Shown here piece by piece: positions 53,397 to 61,373 of a DNA stretch of 64,000 nucleotides. The stretch lies in contig CM020618.1 of the NCBI GenBank assembly GCA_009829735.1, positions 2,726,882 through 2,790,881 of the forward strand. The letters run 5' to 3'. The DNA comes from Pyropia yezoensis (Eukaryota; Rhodophyta; Bangiophyceae; Bangiales; Bangiaceae). Numbering within the stretch: the first letter of the stretch is position 1; each line of letters begins with the position of its first letter. The notes below the pieces were generated by a model. It worked only from the letters and a program-made list of their open reading frames with translations, ran no database searches and was not told the origin of the DNA. The position numbers were made by a program, and so were the translations under genes.

Positions 53397-55157
53397 ATGG
53401 CTACCCTCCCTGGCACGACGGTGCCCGAAGGGGTAGACCCCGCGTCCCTTGACGCATCCCTGGTCACCGCGGGGGACGGTGCCCAACCCGGCGTTCTCCC
53501 TACGGGTGAAGCAGACCTGGGTGTGACATCCGGTAGCGGACTGGAGTCCACAGGCGGCCAAGCACCACCTGCTCCCGTTCCTCCGGCTGTTCCTCCTGTG
53601 GGAGCCACCCCGGGGTCAACGGCGTTTGAGTCCGCTCGCAGCAGACGTCTCCCTCCTGTCGGTTCTACTCCTCAACCTCCAGGGATAGCCCCTGGTGTGT
53701 TTACTCCTGGACCCACACATGGCAGCTGGGTGTATACACCTCTTCCTGTGGGCACTAGCGATGCCAGAGGCACCGTTGTGACTGGTTCTACGGGTCTCCC
53801 TGAGACCTTGACTCCTGGGACCGGCCAAGCTTTTCCTCCCCTTGCATCCTATGGGGCGGGGAGCTCCAAGACCGGTAACCGGAGCAGCCGAAGGCGTCGG
53901 CGTCATCGCCGTCGCTATAGCACCAGCGAGACCAGTTCCTCCAGCTCTGAGGAGGGATATGATTGGGATGCATCTCCCGGTCCCACCCGGCGCAGGCTAG
54001 TCGAGTTTGACTTCCCTGCCCACCAAGTGGGAGATGCCACCCTGAACAAGGTCACGTATTGGGGTAACTACCGGCTGGAGAACCAAGACTAAGGTTACAC
54101 CCGGAAGATGGCCAAGAAGATGGCGTCCCTGAACCGGCGAATGCAGCCGAGCTTCGGGGGACATCCTAAGTTTTCCGGGAAGAGACCGGCGCTTATCTTT
54201 GCCTTCCTGCGCCGGTTTGTCAAGGCATGCAATGACAACGATGTGTCCGAGGGCAAGGCTCTCTACCTCCTGGTTAACTTCATGACCGGAGAAGCGGAAC
54301 AGCGGTTTGCACAGGTTCTACCAGACTCTGCCGGACACATTGTCGGACGTACCGTCGCGAGTTATCCGGAGGCGGTCAACTGGCTCCTGTCCAACTATGC
54401 TGACGCGGACTCTCTGCGTAAAGCAGTCGGCAGGCTGAACCGGGCAACCATGGAAAGACAAGAGACTCCAGAGGCGTTCGCCCGTCGTGTCCGGGAGATG
54501 AGCGATGCTTGTGGCAACGTTTACCCTGAGGACAGGCTCAAGATGATCTTCTCGGAAGGGCTTCCTGAATATCTTCAAGTGGATGCGGAGAACTACAACC
54601 AGGAACATCAAGAACATACCTTCCAGCAGTTGATGGCCTACACCCAGGGCAAGTACCGGCAAGCCAGGGCCCTCCAAGCTCCCATGGTATCAACTCCCAA
54701 GCCGTTGTCGCGAGTTCGACCCGGACCCGACAAGTATAAGGGAGGTGATAGCCCTGTACCAGTACTCGCAGTTGGCGAGGCCTCACCCATGGGGTCAGGG
54801 GACAAGTGGGGCGGCTTCGTTTCTAAGGAGCAACCATCCCTGGTCGCCCCCAGGCAAGTCAAGAACCAGCGGTTCCGGTCTTGTTGGCTGTGCCAGAAGG
54901 AGGATCACATGTCCTACCAGTGCCCGACCATTCCCAAGGACCTCCAGGAGAAACTCAAGCGTCAAGGACTGGTATTTGCAAAGGCGGTCAACTGGGCTGA
55001 CCGGCGGGCACCCTCCAAGATGGACAAGGCACAGGTACATGCAATCCGAGTGGCAACCTTACAGAGCATCACGGAGGCCCTGGCAAGGGAAGCTCCTACG
55101 GACTTCGACCTGGAGACCGAAACCTCTAAGGAATCCTCGGACCCGGGAAACGAGTAG
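53397..55157 (+). pseudogene. gag: Gag of E5 with an in-frame stop
   Basis: The frame from the ATG at 53397 begins MATLPGTTVPEG, is Pro/Thr/Gly-rich, and has a basic RRRRRHRRR stretch and a Ser-rich run. A TAA at 54090-54092 interrupts it, after which the same frame continues through the Gag core (LRRFVKACNDNDVSEG), a long helical part and one CCHC knuckle (CWLCQKEDHMSYQC) to the stop at 55157. The single stop could be decay or a suppressible codon; decay is likelier given the lesions in pol. Confidence 0.8.
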
Positions 55158-55285
55158 GGCAGGCGCTCTCCCCAAGTGTCTTCCCGAACCTCCAACGGCA
55201 GGGTACTTCTACCTGTCCTCCCCTTGCGTGCCGGGAGAAAGGACGGCGGTTACCTGCTCAACCGGTAGCCGCCTGGACACCCTGT

Positions 55286-58200
55286 GTGTTCAAGGGGACA
55301 TTGCTCGTCCTGCGTAAAGAAAACCTCAAGATTAATGCTCGTATGCGTGTGGGGGATAGCCTTCCCCAAGCTGTTACGCCGGTGGTTGACACGGGAGCCG
55401 GACCAAGCGTCATCACTGAGAACCTGTTACCTCCGGGCTGGCGTCGACATGCCTGGAGAGCGCCTACCCGGACCCATATCGTCGACGCTTCGGGTCAAAC
55501 CCTACGACCGCTTGGCCGTCTTCCTGTCGCCATCTATGTCAACAATGAACCAATGCTTTTTCCCTTTCTAGTAGTCAAGACCCTATCAGTCCCCCTCATC
55601 CTAGGCTGGGACTTCCAGAAGCAGCATGTCAAGAGCATCCTACCCGGAGAAGGGAAGGTCCAGTTCAACCATGGGTTTGTGTCACCGGTATTGGAACATC
55701 TGGACGCCAAGGTTCGTGTAGCCAAGAGCAAGAGGGGACGCATCCCACCCTCTACCTTGACTCTCTTCAAACCGGTGCTCCTACCTCCTCGCTCGGAGAC
55801 CAAGGTTCAAGTAACGACCCGGACTGCAGGTCAATGCCTGATCTACGGACGTAAGGAATTTCTGGCGAAACACCGGTTATACTTGGCCCACGGACATCAC
55901 AAGAAGGTAGAAAGGCACACCCCGTTCTCGGTGCTAATCGTCAACGTGAGCCGGAAGCCAATAACCCTCGCCAAGGGCACCCGAGTTGGTACAGCAGAGC
56001 CTTACCGGGGATCCGCCCGTGCTATGAGCAAGGAAGACCTCCTGAACCTGCAACAAGAATTGGCATCCAACTTGACGGCCTTAGACGTACCTCCGAAGCA
56101 AGAGCAGGCTGGCAGCACTACTCCGAAACCCGAACAAGCAACACCCGGGATGCCGAAGGTCAAGCAAGAAAATGTCCCTCCCGACTTGAAAGAGGCACTG
56201 GAGAAGCTTCTCCAGGAATATCGGCACCTATGGTCGGGAGAGCTGGGCAAGATGGACGCCACTCTACACCGGATTCAACTCAAGCCGGAAGCTAAGCCAG
56301 TGCACATGCAACCATATCGGGCCGGACCTCATCGCCGGGATGAGATTGAGAAGCAGGTTAACAAGATGCTCATGATGGATGTTATCGAGCCGTCTGATGG
56401 CGAGTGGGGTTTCCCGGTGGTAGTCGTCCCGAAAACCGGCGGTCACTTCCGTTTCTGCGTTGACTACCGGCGCCTGAACGAGATGACAGTCAAGGACGTA
56501 TACCCGATACCCCGGATGGATGATTGCCTCGACTTTCTTGGTGATGCCACCCTCTTCTCGACGCTGGATTGTAATGCCGGTTACTGGCAGATCCCTCTGG
56601 CTGACGAGGACAAGGACAAGACCACCTTCACGTGCCACCTGGGACTATTCCGGTGCAAGCGTCTTCCTTTTGGTCTCGCCAATGCTCCGGCGACCTTCCA
56701 AAGAGCCATCGACATCATCCTGTCCGGGCTAAGGTAGAGAACATGTTTGGTCTACCTGGACGACATTATCGTTTTCTCCAAGACCCCAGCGGAACATCTG
56801 GAGCACCTTCGGGAGGTCCTGGCCCTCCTGTCCAAGGCTGGAGTTACCCTCAAGGCCGAGAAGTGCCACCTGTTTGAGACTGAGGTGGAGTATCTGGGGC
56901 ATGTGCTGAGTCCGGGGGAGCTCCGAGTCAATGAGAAGAACATCAAGGCCCTCCGGCATGCACGGCAACCCAAAACCCAGACGGAACTCAAGAGCTTCCT
57001 GGGTATGTGCAACGTCTATCGCCGGTTCGTACGGGACTATGCTCTGATTGCCCGGCCACTGACCAAGCTGACCAGCAAGAAGCTTCCCGCACAACTCCCG
57101 GTGTTCGACGAGAAGCAGACCGCGGCCTTCGAAGAGCTCAAGAAGCGCCTGACCACCACTCCAGTACTGGCGTTACCCAAGCGGGAGGGCCAGTTTGTTC
57201 TGGAGACGGATGCCTGTGGCGTCCAGGTGGGGTGCTCACTACTCCAGCAGCAACCTGATGGGCACTTTCTCCCGATAGGCTACTACAGTCGCGTCTTGAC
57301 TCCAGCTGAGAAGAACTATTCCACGACCGAGCGCGAGTGCTTGGCAGTCGTCTGGGCTTGCTTCCTGTTACGGCCATATCTTGAAGGACAAGAGTTCCTC
57401 ATCCGGACGGATCACGCCAGTCTAAGGTGGCTGCTATGCATGGACAGCAGTCAAGGAAGGGTCGCCCGGTGGCGCCTACGCCTTTCGGAGTTCAAGTAAA
57501 AGGTGTGCACCAGAGCAGGGAGGGAGCACCACTGCGCCGACACCATGTCCCGGCTGGAGACTCCTGCAGCCGATACCGGTCCTATCCCGGAGGAAATACC
57601 TTGCTTCATCCTCCAGAATGTCGGACGTGGCTGGCACGCTCCCCTGTATGAGACACCTGAAGCTCATCAACCGGTGACCATTCACCGGATGCTGGAGGCA
57701 CAACTGACGGATCCTCAATGCTTGGAGCTTCGCCACCAAATGGACCTGAACCGGAACAGTCGTTTCTCCGAGTCTACGGACGGACTCCTAGTACGGGTGT
57801 CACCCTTCGATGGGGCCACTCAAGTCTACGTACCCCGGGGCCTACGAGCTGACATCCTACGCCTGGAGCACTCGTCTCCCCAGGCCGGACATCCTGGTAT
57901 CAATCGGATGTATGCTTCCATGAGACGACACTATTACTGGGAAACCATGGCCAGTGACGTCCATAAGTACCTGGAGGCTTGTGTTTCGTGTGCAAGGAAC
58001 CGGTTGTCCCAGAGGAAGAAGACTTCTAAGCTACGCCTATTCCCGGCGGCGGAGCCTTTTGCAAGCTTAAGCATGGACATCCTGGGGCCCCTACCTGAAA
58101 CATCCAGTGGCAACATATACCTGCTCATCATATGTGACCGGTTCTCCAAGTTCACTCGAGCAATCCCGCTGAGGACCATCACGGCTCTGGATGTCACGTC

Positions 58201-58511
58201 AGCCTTCTGCGAGTACTGGATAGCTGCCTATGGCCCTCCAGACTCCGTCTTAACCGACAACGGTCCCCAGTTCGCATCCCTGTTCTTCCAGGGAGTCTGT
58301 GACCTGATGGGCACCAAGAACTTGTACACTACGACGTACCACCCTCAAACGAACGGCCAGGTGGAACGATTCAACCGGACCCTAGTAGACATGCTACGGC
58401 ACTACGTGGAGGAGCACCAAGAAGACTGGGACGAGCTCCTGGCTGTCCTCACTCTAGCCTACAACTCCCGAGTTCACCGGACAACGGGGTCGCTCCACTC
58501 GACTTTGTCAC
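55286..58511 (+). pseudogene. pol: Pol of E5 with two nonsense codons, truncated in integrase
   Basis: One frame (open upstream without an ATG) carries protease (DTGAGPS, Asp at residue 35), reverse transcriptase (FSTLDCNAGYWQIPL with intact motif-A Asp; LVYLDD), RNase H (ETDACGVQVG) and integrase (H/H...C/C finger, MDILGPLPE, LTDNGPQFAS, NGQVERFNRT). TAG at 56735-56737 replaces the Trp just before YLDD, and TAA at 57497-57499 lies in the RNase H-integrase linker. A 1-base loss near 58487 shifts the frame just before the E4 LTR. The C-terminal integrase and any chromodomain lie beyond the window. Confidence 0.9.
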
Positions 58512-58980
58512 TGTGGCAAAAACCACAAGCACACACAGCACCCAAGTTGGGGCGGTGTGCTAGGGCTGCCTCCCGTGTCGGGGGAACCGGAAGAAGTGCA
58601 AGTCGCACACACTCTGTCCCTGTTGTGGGGCAAACCCCCCACGGACAAACAAGAGGATGGTGTGTGGTCCAACAGTTTCTTGGTCGGGACGGGGACGCAG
58701 GGCCAAGCCCCGCTGTCCCTCCCCTTATCCCCCCAGGGTCCACTCAGAATCTCGCCACTCAGAATCTCCCACCCCAGCACCTGCCCACCGGGCCACACGA
58801 AAATTCAAGACGATAAATGCAGAAAACCCTCAAATCCAAGTTGGATTTACTACTAAGCTAACTATCCCAAACTTAGGGAATATGGGCCCAAATGCAGGGG
58901 GAGGAACGGATCAGGCTAGTGGCCTGCCGCCCCTTGCATGGCACGTGTTGCCCCACTACCTGGGGGTCAATACTGCCACA
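58512..58980 (-). repeat. LTR (3' LTR of E4), 469 bp
   Basis: Nearly identical to the E1 LTR (8440-8908), with TGTGGCA / TGCCACA ends. It is the 3' LTR because the polypurine tract adjoins its inner edge and pol reads toward it on the minus strand. The target bases at 58507-58511 are GTCAC, expected to recur at the far end of E4. Confidence 0.92.
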
Positions 58981-58993
58981 CTCCCCTTTCCTC
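58981..58993 (-). promoter_or_regulatory. Polypurine tract of E4
   Basis: On the minus strand GAGGAAAGGGGAG directly abuts the start of the 3' LTR, the position and composition needed to prime plus-strand DNA synthesis. E1 lacks its counterpart. Confidence 0.75.
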
Positions 58994-59318
58994 AGTTCCG
59001 ACCGACCCGGTTGGCCCTGTGAGGGGGTGCGTAAACGCACGTCTCGGCGTTGGGGGCGCGACTTGCTGTCCCCCATCGAGTACGTAACACGGATGTGGAG
59101 GCGGTCACGTTGACCGCCCCTCTCCTCAAGCTTGCCCACTCGGCAGCTTGCTCTCCTCAGTTCACACTTCACCATCACCACCACCTCCCCTTCACCTTCC
59201 ACTGGGCCGCCCCACGCTGGGGAGGCCACCCGTATACCCACGATCCGAGTCCCCCTCAACTCGAGGCGGGTCTCGTGCTGCGATAGCCAGAGCGTCTCTC
59301 CCCAACTTGGGGAGAGCC

Positions 59319-61262
59319 ATGGCGACTCCGGGAGTGGAGACGGACTCTCTTGACGAGCGCATGGAGGACACCTCCTACGGGGCAGCACCCGCCGGGACTT
59401 CCGGCGGGGGCTCCGCGATCGCTCCGGGGGACAGGACTCCCGCGTCACCCGGCTTTGGGTTGACGGCGGGGTCTCCCCCGGAGGCGGGACAAGTTGTCCC
59501 GCGTGAGGCCTTGGGGCGGTGGTTTTACCCCGCTTGGCCTCTCTATGAGGAGGGGCTGACTGTTCTTCGCTGTGGCCGACTTGGCGCAGCGATGGGCCGG
59601 GTATGGGACCGCCTACGGGAGAAGTATCCCCGTAGGGTCGGGTTCCCTGCCGTCTTCAGGACGGACCAGTTTGCCTTCCTGGACGATGAGGAGGTTGAGG
59701 ACGTTCAGCGTGCCAAGGCCATGGTGGACCGCGGGGGAACTATCCCGGGTCCCGGCGACTTGCCGACCTTCACGTGGGACGCTGTGGCAACTCGCCCACC
59801 GTACCTCCACGAGGCCGATCCGCACACTCATCACTTTGATGTGCGGATGGAGAAAGACTTCCGGCGAGGTCCCTACTTGGTGACCTCGGCTCAACTTGAG
59901 TTTCCTCAACAGTTTGCTGCCAGTAAGGAGCAGTACTATCCGAAGAAGCCCGAGTGGTGGCCTCAATTTGAGGTCCCCTACGGGTTCCCGGCGTTGTTGC
60001 CACGGTTGCTTGACCACTTCGGCTCCGTCATGTTGACGGCTGCCCCTGATCACCTGGTGTGGGCCATGTTGGCCACCCAGTGGCTCCTCGAGGTCATGTC
60101 GACCTTGGTGTCTTGTGTTCAGCGCCGGGGGATGCTCTGGCATCTCCCCCTCCGGCTCCTCCAAGGTTTGGAACAGCTCACCCCTCAGCTAGTTGCTGAG
60201 GGGTGCTCATCAGGACAACTCACTCTACTTGAGGAGATGCTCCGGCTCCATAAGTTTATCGAGTGGGAGAGCATTGAGCACAAGTTGCGCCGCCCCACTC
60301 GTGGGCCCAAGGACGATGGCGCACTTCGCCAGTTCGTGTGGGTCGCTCGTGAACTTCACGACGGCCGTGTGGTCCTACGAGAGGGGTTGGGCATCGGGGA
60401 CTACCCGTATGCCCCGGGGGTGGATCGCCACACTGCGCCACCCCCGGACAAGCCCATAGTTATGGCCGTGCCGTCCTATGATGACCATATGACTCAACCC
60501 ACTGCGGGGGCCCCAAGTCGGGGTCGCAGTTACACCCGGGTACCGCCACCTCGGCGGGCCCCTCCGCTTCCTTCTGTTCCTTTCCAACCTCACGGGAACA
60601 TCCCGATCAGCGTGGCCGTGGAGTCTTCCACCCCGGTGTCCCCCAACTTGGGGGCCACCCTCCTGACGGTATACCCCAAGTTGGTGTTGCCGCCCACGCC
60701 TCTAACCTCAGAGATGATGATCACCACGTTGGTGCGCACCATTTCCTGGTTGGCCGCGTCGACCGCAACCCTACAGAGTTCCGAGACTCCTCAACTTGAG
60801 GAGCGCGTTCGTACTGCAGTGGCGACCGCGAGTTGCGAGTCGGTGGCGGAGTTTATGACAGCCGAGTTGGCTCGCATTGGGGCTATTATGCCCCAGCCAG
60901 CCCCACTTGGGCGTGGCAAACGTCGCGCGAGCCGGGCATACTCGCCTCCTCGCCGTCGTCTCCGACACTCGCGGCGCTCTCCTTCCGTATCGGAAGACGA
61001 GTTGTCTTATTCCGTTTCGGAGTCCTCTACCCCGTCGGAGACGGAGTCTGTCCAGCGTCTGCGTCGCAAACTTGCGCGCAAGACCAGGCAGAAGAGTGGC
61101 CACGGTCGGCGCCACTTGCGCGACCGTGAGGGACGCGACGGTTCCGACTTGGAGCCGCCGCCCCCTCCAACAAGTGGAGACCGTTATCGGCGTGGGTCTC
61201 GCCGCTCGCCTCCACGTGAGGGCGAGGGCCGTGGAGTGGGAGAGTCTAGCATGCGTGCCTAG
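59319..61262 (+). CDS. Antisense ORF of retroelement E4, intact, 647 residues
   Basis: The ATG at 59319 begins MATPGVETDSLDERMED. It is chosen because the sequence before it is not conserved-looking and because a perfect 21-base palindrome (59296-59316) lies directly upstream. The protein has an acidic start, a globular central region of about 300 residues (with AQLEFPQQ and HLVWAMLATQWLLEVMST), a Pro-rich linker and an Arg/Ser-rich tail (RRLRHSRRSPSVSEDE). It is transcribed against gag and pol, converging on pol with 111 bp between the stops. The sister E1 copy is open as well, with about 8 residue changes noticed over 570. No family is recognised. It could be a nucleic-acid-binding accessory protein or regulate the element by antisense transcription. 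Confidence 0.7.
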   Translation: MATPGVETDSLDERMEDTSYGAAPAGTSGGGSAIAPGDRTPASPGFGLTAGSPPEAGQVVPREALGRWFYPAWPLYEEGLTVLRCGRLGAAMGRVWDRLREKYPRRVGFPAVFRTDQFAFLDDEEVEDVQRAKAMVDRGGTIPGPGDLPTFTWDAVATRPPYLHEADPHTHHFDVRMEKDFRRGPYLVTSAQLEFPQQFAASKEQYYPKKPEWWPQFEVPYGFPALLPRLLDHFGSVMLTAAPDHLVWAMLATQWLLEVMSTLVSCVQRRGMLWHLPLRLLQGLEQLTPQLVAEGCSSGQLTLLEEMLRLHKFIEWESIEHKLRRPTRGPKDDGALRQFVWVARELHDGRVVLREGLGIGDYPYAPGVDRHTAPPPDKPIVMAVPSYDDHMTQPTAGAPSRGRSYTRVPPPRRAPPLPSVPFQPHGNIPISVAVESSTPVSPNLGATLLTVYPKLVLPPTPLTSEMMITTLVRTISWLAASTATLQSSETPQLEERVRTAVATASCESVAEFMTAELARIGAIMPQPAPLGRGKRRASRAYSPPRRRLRHSRRSPSVSEDELSYSVSESSTPSETESVQRLRRKLARKTRQKSGHGRRHLRDREGRDGSDLEPPPPPTSGDRYRRGSRRSPPREGEGRGVGESSMRA

Positions 61263-61373
61263 TTGGCAGCTGCCTTTCTTGTGAGAGTGTGAGGGTTAGG
61301 GCTATAGTTAAAAGCCACTCTGCGTACCACTTCGACTTGAAGCACTCTCTTGGCACTGTTGCTCGGCCTTCCC

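Larger units (their letters stand above)
52692..58511 (+). mobile_element. Ty3/gypsy element E5 (5' LTR to integrase), interrupted by E4
   Basis: Plus-strand order: LTR, primer-binding site, gag, pol. The element ends where the E4 LTR begins (58512), inside the integrase core. Three in-frame nonsense codons and one frameshift in gag-pol show that it is old and dead. The E4 insertion came later, because E4 has open frames. It shares the primer-binding site with E1/E2 but not their palindrome-rich sequence. Confidence 0.85.
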
